NCBI RefSeq assembly: GCF_003386535.1
Contig: NZ_QTTN01000009.1
Span: forward strand, 124,001 to 188,000
Direction: 5' to 3'
Length of the DNA: 64,000 nucleotides
DNA from: Paenibacillus taihuensis
Lineage (GTDB): Bacteria > Bacillota > Bacilli > Paenibacillales > Paenibacillaceae
The position numbers and the translations under genes were made by a program. This document shows positions 44,961-53,329 of this stretch, piece after piece (within the stretch, counting starts at the first letter, position 1; each line of letters begins with the position of its first letter). Below the pieces are notes generated by a model. That model ran no database searches and was not told where the DNA came from. It was given only the letters and a program-made list of their open reading frames with translations.

Positions 44961-45024
44961 ATTGTAGGCTTGTTGGCGGGATCATTTAAGCGAATATCTT
45001 AACCGTTACCTATGAATTTCTTAA
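44961..45024 (-). promoter_or_regulatory. direct-repeat activator site and -10 box (binding-protein gene)
   Basis: In plus-strand reading GAATATCTTAA (44992-45002) and GAATTTCTTAA (45014-45024) are 22 bp apart; the distal copy overlaps the stop codon of the YesN gene. The -10 box TACAAT (44961-44966, minus strand) is 26 bp from the nearer half-site. Repeat spacing and -10 distance are identical to 41133-41196. Confidence 0.72.
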
Positions 45025-46634
45025 GATGTCGAGTTCTCCCGGTATTGCTTCGGCGTCTCCCCGTAGCGCTTGCGAAACACGCTTCCGAAATACGCAGGGT
45101 CCTCGAAACCGACTCGTTCTCCGATCTGATGCACTTTAAGTTCGGTGTCCCGGAGGAGCTCCGCCGCTGCCCTCATCCGCACCGATGTCAAATAATCAAT
45201 GAAGCTCTCGCCATACTTCTCCTTGAAACGCTTGGAGAAATAGTTGGGATGAATGTAGAAGCGCTCGGCTATGGATTGCAGCGACAGCTGTTCCGCGAAG
45301 TGGATATCGATATATGCCTTCACGGCCTCGGCGATCTCCTTCCCAGTTGCTTCATCTCTTCTGGAGAGAAGCCCGACGATATTCCTTGCGAAGCCGTTCA
45401 TCCTTTCCGCAATTTCGTGCCAGTCCGTCACTTGCTGCAGCCAGCGCAGCAAATCGTCCATCTCGCCGATCGTCCATTCGGCATCGGCCGCGTTGGAAAG
45501 CAGAAACCGGTTGAAAAACAGATAGAGGTCGACGCAGAACCATTCCGCCTGCACGTAAGCGGAATTCGGATCCTGCACGATAGAGCCGATCCGGCGTTCC
45601 AACCAACGGTACACCTTGTCCGTTTCCAGTTTTTTCAGCCAATCCTCCAGCATTTTGATGTCTTCTTTCCCGATGATCGACTTTCGGTTCGCTAGCATCG
45701 CGGACATGCCGTTCGCCGAATAGATACGGTTAGCTCCATGCAGAATGGCGTTCTTGGTCAGCTGCTTAGCTTCGCGGTAACTTTCCTGCACCTTCTTCAG
45801 CTTGTCATGGTACGGACCGATGCCGACCGTCAAGCCGAGTTTTAAGTAATTCCGGATACCGTACGAAATCACTTCCAGAATCGATGAGACGGCAGACCGC
45901 TCTTGCCCCTGCCCGAGACCGAGCACGTAGACGAGCTCGAAGCGATGCAGAGAATGGTGCACGAGCACCCCTTGAATGCCTCCGGTCCCGAACCGTTCCG
46001 TCACGATGTTTTTGACCGCGAACCATAGCAAATCCTCCTCACCAGCCCCGAAGGAATGATGGGGCAGCCCGAACGGCTCCAGGCGGAGCACGACCGCGGT
46101 GAATGAAACACAGTCTTGAGCAAGCGTATCAAGCGCGCCGTCCTCGACCGATACGTCCTCTTCCTGCAAAAAACGGGTCAATGCTCCTTGTCTGGCCGTC
46201 TCGTGGCTCGATTCTGCAAGCGCTTTAAGAGATTCGACCATTTGTACTCGATTGTTCTCCGTTTCCTTGCGCTCTATCAAGCCGGACAACACTTCGAATA
46301 GTTCGTTATCCTCCAGCGGCTTGAGTAAATAATGGCTCACGCCGTATTTGATAGCCTGCTTGGCATATTCGAAGTCGTCGTACCCGCTCAGTATGACGTA
46401 TTCCGCCCGCGCCTCGGTTTCTTTAGCCATACGGATGAATTCGAGACCGTTCAATGCGGGCATTTGAATATCCGTGATTACAATGTCCGGCTGCGCCGTG
46501 CGGATGAGTTCCAAGCCCGACAGGCCGTCTCCTGCTTCCCCGACTACAGAAACCGGCAAGCCGGTTTGACGAATTTTATGTACAATGCCTTGACGGATAA
46601 TCGGCTCGTCGTCCAATACGATGAGTTTCATCAT
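45021..46634 (-). CDS. response regulator, YesN family
   Basis: A 537-residue regulator. The receiver domain starts MMKLIVLDDEPIIRQG with Asp8/Asp9 and the phospho-acceptor Asp55 in IVITDIQMPALNG; the conserved Lys is in GVSHYLLKPLED. A long linker leads to the C-terminal AraC HTH pair (about 435-535, EQLSLQSIAERFYIHPNYFSKRFKEKYGESFIDY and VHQIGERVGFEDPAYFGSVFRKRYGETPKQYREN). It overlaps the kinase gene by the ATGA junction. It most likely activates the binding-protein and third-beta-helix promoters through the direct repeats near 41164 and 44992. Confidence 0.92.
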   Translation of the reverse strand: MMKLIVLDDEPIIRQGIVHKIRQTGLPVSVVGEAGDGLSGLELIRTAQPDIVITDIQMPALNGLEFIRMAKETEARAEYVILSGYDDFEYAKQAIKYGVSHYLLKPLEDNELFEVLSGLIERKETENNRVQMVESLKALAESSHETARQGALTRFLQEEDVSVEDGALDTLAQDCVSFTAVVLRLEPFGLPHHSFGAGEEDLLWFAVKNIVTERFGTGGIQGVLVHHSLHRFELVYVLGLGQGQERSAVSSILEVISYGIRNYLKLGLTVGIGPYHDKLKKVQESYREAKQLTKNAILHGANRIYSANGMSAMLANRKSIIGKEDIKMLEDWLKKLETDKVYRWLERRIGSIVQDPNSAYVQAEWFCVDLYLFFNRFLLSNAADAEWTIGEMDDLLRWLQQVTDWHEIAERMNGFARNIVGLLSRRDEATGKEIAEAVKAYIDIHFAEQLSLQSIAERFYIHPNYFSKRFKEKYGESFIDYLTSVRMRAAAELLRDTELKVHQIGERVGFEDPAYFGSVFRKRYGETPKQYRENSTS

Positions 46635-48451
46635 TCGTTCCCTCCTTGGTGCAGGCTGGGTTTGATCGTAATCGTAAAAGAAGTACCGTATTCTTCGTTG
46701 CTATGGAATGCAATGCCAAAGTCGTCACCGTATAGCAGCCGGATTCGTGTCTGCACATTCAGGAGGCCGATCGACGACCGTTCTTCCGGCGGCTCTCCGT
46801 TAATCGCTTCTTTCTGCAGCAGCGCGCGCAGCCAATGCTGTCTGTCATCGCCGATCGGCTCCCCGTTGTTCCAGATATGGATCTGCACGCAGCCTCGTTC
46901 GTCTTTCGTCGCCTCGACCCGGACGGAACCGCCTTCGACGCATCGGCTGATGCCGTGCAGGATGCTATTCTCGACTAACGGCTGAAACAGAAGCTTAGGA
47001 ATCGCCGTTTGTTCGAGGCCTGGCTCCAAGTAGATGGAATAGTCGAAACGGCTGTCCAAACGAATTTTCTGGATGGACAAATATAAACGGATTTGCTGGA
47101 TTTCCGCTTCAAGCGTCGAGATGTCTTCTCCGCTGATGTTGTAGCGGAACATCTTCGCAAGCGAACGGCTGATAAATGAAACCCGGCTGTCTCCGTCGAT
47201 GGACGACAGGCTGTCAATGATGCCTAGCGTATTATAGAGAAAGTGAGGATTGATCTGCGATTGCAAGGATTTGATCTCAGCGTTCTTCTTGACGAGCTCG
47301 GTCTCGTAAACTTTAATGATCAGCCGGTTGATTTCCTTCGCCATTCGGTTGAACGACGCGCTTAGGTAGCCGACCTCGTCTTGGCTGCGGACAGGCAAAC
47401 TGATGGAATAGTTGCCGTATTCGATTGCTTTCATTCCTTTGCTGAGCTCCTTAAGCGGTGTAATCGTGCGCGAGGAAAACAAACTTGCCAGCAGCATGGA
47501 GACGAGCAGGCTGAGCGAGCCGATGATGGCGGTCCTTTTCGTGAAATCGTTGACCGGCTTTGTCAGCAGGCTCACGGGAACTTCGCAGACGAGCAGCCAA
47601 TCGGTGCCTTTGAGCGGCTCGTAGAGGACCAACAGCTCGTCCTTTTGTCGTTTCGTGTAGAAGTGCCCCCCTTCCCCCTGGCCGATCTTCTTCAATTCGC
47701 TGGGGGTCAGCAGCACGTCGCCCCTCTCCTCTTCGTCGAGCGAATGAACAATCGTACCGTCCTTCATTTGCACGATGTACGTCTTGTTCGCGCGGTTTCC
47801 CTCTACTTCCTCGAACCATCGGTTAATCGTGTCTGGAGACAGATCGTACAGCATGACGCCTACGATCGGTCCCGGCGAAGAAAGCGAAATGCTGCGGATC
47901 GCCTGCACGAACGCAAGTGTGTTGACGGGTTGCTTGGAGACCAAGTCGTAGGTTTTCGACGGCACCCAGATCCCTTTGCCGTTGCCTTGCACGGCGATGT
48001 CGGTCAGCCGGGGCGTTTCCGCCTGGAATGAGCTCGGTATTGCCGCGCCGACCCTCATCGAGAAGCCGTCCAGCTGGGCAATCATCACGTTCGAAACGAT
48101 CGGATTCTCGTTGATGAAGTTAAGGAATTTGCCCATGTAACTGCTTTGGGCATTCGGGTCGTTGCCCATATGCATGACAAACTTCTGAAAGTCGAAATCC
48201 CCGAAGTAATTCCAGGCAAAGGACCGCACGTTACTCAAGTAAGCGTTAAGGGTGGCCGCAGACTGCTGCGTCAGACGCTCCATCGTTTCTACGGAATCGC
48301 GCTTCAGGTTCGCCGAGGTCCGATAATAGAAATCCGCAACGAGCACCGAAACCGTCAGGACGATGATTAGGAAGAAAGATAGGAGCATTTTGCGGTAGAT
48401 GGACCGACCAAAGTAGCGGAAAACGAACACAAAGATTGACAGCGCTTTCAA
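46631..48451 (-). CDS. sensor histidine kinase, YesM family
   Basis: A 606-residue membrane kinase. First membrane segment at about 20-42; extracellular sensing domain (about 45-305) of Cache-like build; second segment (about 305-325, AIIGSLSLLVSMLLASLFSSR); HAMP; His_kinase with LQSQINPHFLYNTL (His403 accepts phosphate); HATPase with LVENSILHG, IWNNGEPIGDD and SSIGLLNVQTRIRLLYG. The start is TTG with AAAGGAGG upstream. It presumably senses a sugar outside the cell and passes phosphate to the adjacent regulator. Confidence 0.92.
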   Translation of the reverse strand: MKALSIFVFVFRYFGRSIYRKMLLSFFLIIVLTVSVLVADFYYRTSANLKRDSVETMERLTQQSAATLNAYLSNVRSFAWNYFGDFDFQKFVMHMGNDPNAQSSYMGKFLNFINENPIVSNVMIAQLDGFSMRVGAAIPSSFQAETPRLTDIAVQGNGKGIWVPSKTYDLVSKQPVNTLAFVQAIRSISLSSPGPIVGVMLYDLSPDTINRWFEEVEGNRANKTYIVQMKDGTIVHSLDEEERGDVLLTPSELKKIGQGEGGHFYTKRQKDELLVLYEPLKGTDWLLVCEVPVSLLTKPVNDFTKRTAIIGSLSLLVSMLLASLFSSRTITPLKELSKGMKAIEYGNYSISLPVRSQDEVGYLSASFNRMAKEINRLIIKVYETELVKKNAEIKSLQSQINPHFLYNTLGIIDSLSSIDGDSRVSFISRSLAKMFRYNISGEDISTLEAEIQQIRLYLSIQKIRLDSRFDYSIYLEPGLEQTAIPKLLFQPLVENSILHGISRCVEGGSVRVEATKDERGCVQIHIWNNGEPIGDDRQHWLRALLQKEAINGEPPEERSSIGLLNVQTRIRLLYGDDFGIAFHSNEEYGTSFTITIKPSLHQGGNE

Positions 48452-48639
48452 AATACTCCTCCTTTCAGGTTTTCGAATGTATATCCGATTTCCATATTAT
48501 CATGTTTTTCCTGAAACCCGTCTCAGAAACTATGAAAAAACTAACCCTTTTCTATGAAAAATGAAGTTTTAACTCTTCTGCCTTTTTTCCACGGACGTAA
48601 GCCAATCGCCTCAACTTGAAAAAATAAAACTCGGCTGAA
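48452..48639. other. AT-rich promoter region of the two-component genes
   Basis: About 190 bp upstream of the kinase gene. It is rich in A/T, with several poly-T or poly-A runs. A promoter is expected here; TTGACA/TATAAT pairs are not clear. Confidence 0.4.
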
Positions 48640-48673
48640 AAATTAAAAAGGCTGCCTGAAGTAACAGGCAACC
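48640..48673 (-). terminator. terminator after the truncated XRE reading frame
   Basis: On the minus strand GGTTGCCTG and CAGGCAGCC form a stem with one wobble pair, followed by TTTTTAATTTTTC. It is 7 bp past the stop of the small frame at 48681 and could also stop read-through from the TrmH gene. Confidence 0.78.
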
Positions 48674-48680
48674 TGACTGA

Positions 48681-48746
48681 TTAATCAATCTGATTAAGCA
48701 TGTGTAGCTTTCTTAGACGTTTAATATTTCCCCCGATATCGTGCAT
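48681..48746 (-). pseudogene. truncated N-terminus of an XRE-type HTH regulator, or 21-residue peptide
   Basis: ATG (48744-48746) has GGAGGGG seven to eight bases upstream. The 21 residues MHDIGGNIKRLRKLHMLNQID match the very start of an XRE helix-turn-helix domain (pattern IG-x-NIKRLRK-xx-x-L-x-Q), then a stop follows. A terminator comes directly after it. This is either a regulator cut short by a nonsense change or loss, or a small expressed peptide. Confidence 0.4.
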
Positions 48747-48868
48747 TTTGAGTCCCCTCCACTACACTTTATGTCAATTGTTGTTCTAGGTTTGTGACAA
48801 CTTGATTTTTAGCTCTAAATTAGCAACTACTAAATAACCGTTTCTATGTAGTGGGATCTGCTTAATTA

Positions 48869-48910
48869 AAAAGTCCTGATATATCAAGGGTTTCTTGACT
48901 ATCAGGACTT
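48869..48910. repeat. long imperfect hairpin
   Basis: AAGTCCTGATA at the left and TATCAGGACTT at the right, with an inner ATCAAG/CTTGA pair and a GGTTT loop, form a long stem. It is adjacent to the 19-bp repeats and may be part of the same old element. Confidence 0.5.
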
Positions 48911-48918
48911 ACTAAGTT

Positions 48919-48985
48919 GTGCCAAGCTATGTTACAAATCGGTGCCAAACAATGTTACAACTAATAGTGCCAAACTGAATTACAA
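48919..48985. repeat. three 19-bp direct repeats, IS-end-like
   Basis: GTGCCAAGCTATGTTACAA (48919-48937), GTGCCAAACAATGTTACAA (48942-48960) and GTGCCAAACTGAATTACAA (48967-48985) are spaced 23 and 25 bp apart. Several alike repeats near an end are typical of IS21-family elements. No transposase is nearby, so this would be a single left-over end. It is adjacent to a long palindromic region (48869-48910). Confidence 0.55.
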
Positions 48986-49012
48986 CTCACATGATAACTG
49001 GTTTCGTAATTT

Positions 49013-49825
49013 CTACCCATACCGCCTCTGCCGCATCGCTTCATACAACAGCACCGTCGTCGCCATCGCCACGTTAAGCGACTCCGAGCGACCATGCATC
49101 GGAATAATGATTCGCTCGTCAACTTGAGCAAGCGAGTCCGCGGACAGCCCTTGCGACTCGCTGCCCATGAGCAGCCAAGTCGGCCCGCTCCAGTTGTAGC
49201 CGTAACAGGTCGAAGTCGCCTGCAGACTTGTCCCGACTAGCGTGATGCCGCGCTCCTTCGCTTCCGGCAGCAGCTGCGCCAAGTCGCCTTCGATGACCGG
49301 CAGGTGGAAGAGCGAACCCATCGTCGAGCGCACCGTCTTCGGGTTGTACAGGTCAACGCACCCTTGCCCGAGAATAACGGCATCGGCGCCGACAGCATCC
49401 GCGCTGCGGATAATGGTGCCGACATTGCCGGGATCGCGCACGCCATCAAGCACGATGACGAGCGAGTCCGGCTTGAACAGCGCCGACGTACCCGGCATAG
49501 GCTTCGCGACCACGCCGAACACCGGCGGCGGCGAGTCCGTCCCTGTGCACTTGGCGATAATGGCCGGCGTGGCCTCAATCAGCTCGCAGTCCGTCTGGCT
49601 CAGCAGCGTGCGCAGCTCTGCAGGGATGCCCCGCTCGATGTCGATGACAATCGTCTCGACATCGGCTTCCGCCAGAAGCGCCTCCTGCACCAGATGCACG
49701 CCTTCCACGATGAACCGTCCCGTGCGGTCGCGGTGCTTCTTCTCAAGCAGCGCCGCCATCGTTTTCACTTTTTCATTTTGCAACGAAGTAATGCTCGTCA
49801 TTCGCATGTTATTCATATTTCCCAA
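49013..49825 (-). CDS. TrmH-family (SpoU) RNA 2'-O-methyltransferase
   Basis: A 270-residue RNA methyltransferase. The N-terminal substrate-binding domain has KKHRDRTGRFIVEGVHLVQEALL. The C-terminal SPOUT knot holds the three motifs: VRDPGNVGTIIRSADAVGAD (motif 1), WLLMGSESQGLS (motif 2) and IPMHGRSESLNVAMATTVLLYEAMR (motif 3). The last two bind S-adenosylmethionine. The enzyme methylates ribose in 23S rRNA or tRNA; which base is not clear. The start is uncertain: a TTG at 49825 or ATG codons at 49816 or 49807. It lies 6 bp after the potassium-channel gene, probably in one transcript. Confidence 0.9.
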   Translation of the reverse strand: MGNMNNMRMTSITSLQNEKVKTMAALLEKKHRDRTGRFIVEGVHLVQEALLAEADVETIVIDIERGIPAELRTLLSQTDCELIEATPAIIAKCTGTDSPPPVFGVVAKPMPGTSALFKPDSLVIVLDGVRDPGNVGTIIRSADAVGADAVILGQGCVDLYNPKTVRSTMGSLFHLPVIEGDLAQLLPEAKERGITLVGTSLQATSTCYGYNWSGPTWLLMGSESQGLSADSLAQVDERIIIPMHGRSESLNVAMATTVLLYEAMRQRRYG

Positions 49826-49831
49826 GTGGTC

Positions 49832-50497
49832 TCAGCCTTCCGCATAATCAAGCTCTAGTTTTGAAATATCCTTGCTTCTGCCTGCAATAACAAGCACATC
49901 GTCCTTCTCAACCCAGTCATCGTCAAAAGGAGCAATGTTCAAATCCGCGCCGGACTTAATCGCCAGCACATTGCATCTATAATTCGCCCGAATATCGAGC
50001 TGCTTTAATGTTTTGCCAACCACTTCAGCCGGAGCCTTCAGCTCCACGATGCTGTACTCCTTGGAGAGCTCAATAAACTCCAGGATGTTCGGGGACACTA
50101 AGTTATGCGCAAGCCGAATGCCCATGTCGCGCTCAGGGAAGACGATCTTATCCGCGCCGATCTTGCTCAGCACTTTGCCGTGCAGCTCATTCTGCGCTTT
50201 CACGATCACCTGCTTCACGCCAAGCTCCTTCAGGATCAGTGCAGTCAGAATGCTCGCCTGAATATCTGCGCCGATAGCGACAACGACCACGTCGAAATTC
50301 CAGATGGCGAGCGAACGAAGCGTATCTTCATCGGTCGTATCTGCTGCAACCGCATGGGTAGCCCAGTCCGACACATCCTGAATGATTTGCTCGCTCCGAT
50401 CGATGGCAAGCACATCATAGCCGAGCTGCATGAGCGACGTTGCCACGCTGGAGCCGAAACGCCCCATCCCGATTACCGCAAACTGCTTTTTTCCCAA
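49832..50497 (-). CDS. potassium uptake regulatory subunit, TrkA/KtrA family
   Basis: About 221 residues. The RCK (TrkA-N) domain starts KKQFAVIGMGRFGSSVATSLMQLGYDVLAIDRSE with the dinucleotide motif G-x-G-xx-G; the TrkA-C domain ends the protein (LDIRANYRCNVLAIKSGADLNIAPFDDDW and EKDDVLVIAGR). It is the cytoplasmic gating ring of a Ktr-type potassium importer. The membrane partner (KtrB or KtrD) is not in the window. Start: TTG at 50497 with AGGGAGG upstream, since the protein begins exactly there. Confidence 0.9.
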   Translation of the reverse strand: MGKKQFAVIGMGRFGSSVATSLMQLGYDVLAIDRSEQIIQDVSDWATHAVAADTTDEDTLRSLAIWNFDVVVVAIGADIQASILTALILKELGVKQVIVKAQNELHGKVLSKIGADKIVFPERDMGIRLAHNLVSPNILEFIELSKEYSIVELKAPAEVVGKTLKQLDIRANYRCNVLAIKSGADLNIAPFDDDWVEKDDVLVIAGRSKDISKLELDYAEG

Positions 50498-50658
50498 GCT
50501 GTCGTTCCTCCCTGACCTGATGTACACTTTCGCTTAGTATAGCACAATTACCGAATTTATCCGAATGAGCAGCCCGCTGCAGCCAGCATGAAATGACGCC
50601 TCGCAGGAGATATTAACAGTCGAATCTGCAGTAATGATCTAAAGATGGAGGGATCAGA

Positions 50659-50898
50659 TTGAACAATCTTGATTTGCGGCAGGCAATCGTACGTCGGGTA
50701 CAAAATAAAACGGGTGAGGAACTGACCGACGTCATCGAAAGCTCCATCGGCAATGATGAAAAAACACTTCCCGGGCTCGGGGTGCTGTTCGAGATGATAT
50801 GGCAAAACAGCGAGAAGCCTGATCAGGAGCGCATGGTTGGGGTGCTGTACAATGGGCTGAACGGCGCGGATGAGAGCGCACCGCCAAGTCCAAGCTAA
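50659..50898 (+). CDS. sspI: small acid-soluble spore protein SspI
   Basis: A 79-residue protein that fits SspI: NLDLRQAIVRRVQNKTGEELTDVIESSIGNDEKTLPGLGVLFEMIWQN is the family core, with the conserved EKTLPGLGVLFE. The start is TTG with GGAGGG upstream. It is made in the forespore. The 11-residue tail is longer than usual. It is divergent from the potassium-channel gene. Confidence 0.9.
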   Translation: MNNLDLRQAIVRRVQNKTGEELTDVIESSIGNDEKTLPGLGVLFEMIWQNSEKPDQERMVGVLYNGLNGADESAPPSPS

Positions 50899-50902
50899 CT
50901 TC

Positions 50903-50932
50903 AATTCCATTCAAGTTAATTCCATTCAAGTT
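50903..50932. repeat. tandem 15-bp repeat after sspI
   Basis: AATTCCATTCAAGTT occurs twice in a row (50903-50917 and 50918-50932), just after the sspI stop. It codes for nothing seen and its role is unknown. Confidence 0.7.
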
Positions 50933-50944
50933 AAAGCCACACAA

Positions 50945-50993
50945 CAAAAACAGCTTGTCCTTAGGACCCACTTAGGTCCACGGGACAAGCTGT
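50945..50993 (-). terminator. terminator of the oxidoreductase operon
   Basis: On the minus strand an outer stem ACAGCTTGTCCC/GGACAAGCTGT and an inner GGACC/GGTCC pair form one hairpin, ending in TTTTTGTTGTG. It lies directly after the stop at 51002. Confidence 0.85.
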
Positions 50994-51001
50994 ATTTATG
51001 G

Positions 51002-52102
51002 TTACACAGTCGGTTCGCTCTCGAGAACCGGCATTGGAGCCGGACGCTCGCAAGTGCTCTCCATCACGTAGTGCTTACCACCCTTGGAAGCATCGTGGAA
51101 GCCATGCATCGCTTCAAGCACGTGGAAAGCCATCGCGCCATTGGCGCGGTGCGTACGGCCTTCAACGATTGCGCGCGCCATGTCCGCTACGCCGATACCG
51201 CGGTTGTTATCCGTGTGACCGTGCGTGAGCTCAATTTCTTGCCATTCATCGGAGCCCAGCTTGCGAAGCTTAACCGGACCGCCGAACGTGTTCGGATCTG
51301 GTACAAGAATCGAGCCTTCGCTGCCGTGAACTTCGATGTTCGGAAGCGAAGTACCTGCTTTGGTATCGAAGCTTGTAATGAGCGTGCCCACTGCGCCGCT
51401 GTGGAAATCAAGTACGCCGGCGATATGCGTAGGCGTCTCAACTGTAATGACTTTGCCGTTCTTCTTCTCGCTTGTAATCGTACGCTCAGGGTACGAGATA
51501 ACTGCGGAGCCTGTCACTCTGCGGATCGGGCCGAGCAAAGTAACGTAGGCAGTCAAGTAGTATGGACCCATATCGAACATCGGACCGCCGCCAGCTTCGT
51601 AGAAGAACTCCGGATCCGGATGCCAGCCCTCAGGGCCGCCGCCGAGCATGAAGCCTGTGATCGAGACAGGCGTACCGATCGCACCGTCATCAATCAGCTT
51701 ACGGCAAGTTTGGATGCCGCCGCCGAGGAATGTCTCAGGCGCACTCGCAACGCGAAGACCTTTTGCAGCTGCCAGCTCCAGCACTTTCTTGCCTTCTTCG
51801 CGAGTAACCGCAAGCGGCTTCTCTACATACACGTGCTTGCCCGCTTCCAGCGCCTGCAAGCAGACCGATGCGTGAGCCTTCGGAATCGTCAGGTTGACGA
51901 CAATCTCGATCTCAGGGTCAGCCATGAGCTGCTCTACTGTATATGCCTTCTCCAGACCAAACTCTTCCGCACGCTGCTTTGCACGATCCAGATCGATATC
52001 CGCCGCAGCAACAAGATCAATTTCCGGGTACTTCTTTAAGTTTGTAAAATAAATTTGGCTGATATTACCGCAGCCTACTACGCCGACCTTGACTCGTTTC
52101 AT
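51002..52102 (-). CDS. Gfo/Idh/MocA family oxidoreductase (copy A)
   Basis: A 366-residue NAD(P)-dependent sugar or polyol dehydrogenase. The Rossmann domain opens with VKVGVVGCGNISQIYF (G-x-G-xx-S), and the family's catalytic Lys is in HVYVEKPLAVT. The C-terminal alpha/beta domain has YEAGGGPMFDMGPYYLTAYVTLLGPI, a motif near the substrate site. It is a close paralogue of 52198-53292, with the same length and near-identical blocks, so the two arose by tandem duplication. The operon starts beyond 55161. The substrate is unknown; related enzymes oxidise myo-inositol, glucosides or sugar acids. Confidence 0.9.
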   Translation of the reverse strand: MKRVKVGVVGCGNISQIYFTNLKKYPEIDLVAAADIDLDRAKQRAEEFGLEKAYTVEQLMADPEIEIVVNLTIPKAHASVCLQALEAGKHVYVEKPLAVTREEGKKVLELAAAKGLRVASAPETFLGGGIQTCRKLIDDGAIGTPVSITGFMLGGGPEGWHPDPEFFYEAGGGPMFDMGPYYLTAYVTLLGPIRRVTGSAVISYPERTITSEKKNGKVITVETPTHIAGVLDFHSGAVGTLITSFDTKAGTSLPNIEVHGSEGSILVPDPNTFGGPVKLRKLGSDEWQEIELTHGHTDNNRGIGVADMARAIVEGRTHRANGAMAFHVLEAMHGFHDASKGGKHYVMESTCERPAPMPVLESEPTV

Positions 52103-52142
52103 CCTCGTATGCAGCTCCTCTATCTATGTAGTCCTGTATTTG

Positions 52143-52170
52143 CAAAGAACAGCCTGCCCGGGGCAAGCTG
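52143..52170 (-). terminator. weak terminator between the two paralogues
   Basis: On the minus strand CAGCTTGCCC and GGGCAGGCTG pair with one mismatch, then TTCTTTGC follows. It may lower read-through into copy A. Confidence 0.5.
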
Positions 52171-52197
52171 CTCTCGTTTCATTCCTATAGTGTATCG

Positions 52198-53292
52198 TTA
52201 TTTGGACTGTGCTTCAAGCGCCGGCATCGGCTCAGGACGCGTGCATGTGCTCTGCATTTCGTAATGCTTGCCTTCACGGGAAGCATCGTGAATGCCGTGC
52301 ATGGCTTCGAGCACGTGGTACGCCATTGCGCCGTTCGCACGGTGCTCGCCGCCTTCGCGGATCGCGCGCGCCATATCCGCAACGCCGATACCGCGGTTGT
52401 TGTCCGTGTAGCCATGCGTCAGCGGAATCTCTTCCCAATCGCCGCCTCTGCGGCGCAGCTTCACGACGCCGCCGAAGCCGTTCGGGTCTGGTACGAGCAG
52501 CGTGCCGAGACTGCCGTGAATTTCGATGTTCGGCAGCGAGGTGCCTGCCGCAGCATCGAAGCTCGTCAGCAAGGTGCCGATCGTGCCGTTCTCGAAATCA
52601 AGCACGCCGGTAATGTTCGTCGGCGTTTCCACTTCGATGATCTTGCCGCGCTTCTTCTCGCTCGTAATCGTTCTTGTCGGATGCGAGATGCGCGCCGAGC
52701 CTGTTACACGCTGAATAGGACCAAGCAGCGTAACGAATGCAGTCAGGTAGTAAGGACCCATATCGAACATCGGACCGCCGCCGACTTCGTAATAGAACTC
52801 AGGGTCCGGATGCCAGCTCTCATGACCGCCGCAGAGCATGAAGCCCGTAGCGGACACTGGCGTGCCGATTGCGCCATCATCAATGAGCTTGCGGCAAGTT
52901 TGGATGCCGCCGCCGAGGAATGTCTCCGGCGCGCTTGCAACGCGCAGCCCTTTCTCTTCCGCGAGCTTCAGCACTTGCTGGCCTTCCTCGCGCGTTACAA
53001 CGATCGGCTTCTCTACGTACACGTGCTTCCCGGCTTCAAGCGCCTTCAAGCAGACGGATGCATGCGCCTTCGGAATCGTCAGGTTAACGACGATCTCGAT
53101 CTCCGGATCGGCGAGCAGCTCATCCACCGTGTACGCCTTCTCCAAACCAAATTCCTCGGCGCGTGCTTTCGCGCGCTCGATATCGATATCCGCAGCAGCG
53201 ACCAGCTCTACCTCCGGATAGTTCTTCAAGTTCTTGAAATAAATATGGCTGATATTCCCGCAGCCGATAATGCCTACTTTAACGCGATTCAT
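52198..53292 (-). CDS. Gfo/Idh/MocA family oxidoreductase (copy B)
   Basis: A 364-residue dehydrogenase with the same build as copy A: VKVGIIGCGNISHIYF for the cofactor, HVYVEKPIVVT with the catalytic Lys, VGGGPMFDMGPYYLTAFVTLLGPI in the C-terminal domain and NNRGIGVADMARAI near the end. The encoded proteins match in most positions. Two close copies with a weak terminator between them hint at related but not identical substrates, or dosage. It lies 37 bp after the ThuA gene. Confidence 0.9.
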   Translation of the reverse strand: MNRVKVGIIGCGNISHIYFKNLKNYPEVELVAAADIDIERAKARAEEFGLEKAYTVDELLADPEIEIVVNLTIPKAHASVCLKALEAGKHVYVEKPIVVTREEGQQVLKLAEEKGLRVASAPETFLGGGIQTCRKLIDDGAIGTPVSATGFMLCGGHESWHPDPEFYYEVGGGPMFDMGPYYLTAFVTLLGPIQRVTGSARISHPTRTITSEKKRGKIIEVETPTNITGVLDFENGTIGTLLTSFDAAAGTSLPNIEIHGSLGTLLVPDPNGFGGVVKLRRRGGDWEEIPLTHGYTDNNRGIGVADMARAIREGGEHRANGAMAYHVLEAMHGIHDASREGKHYEMQSTCTRPEPMPALEAQSK

Positions 53293-53329
53293 GGACTTTC
53301 ATTCCTCCTCTATCTCTTTGTTATATCTC

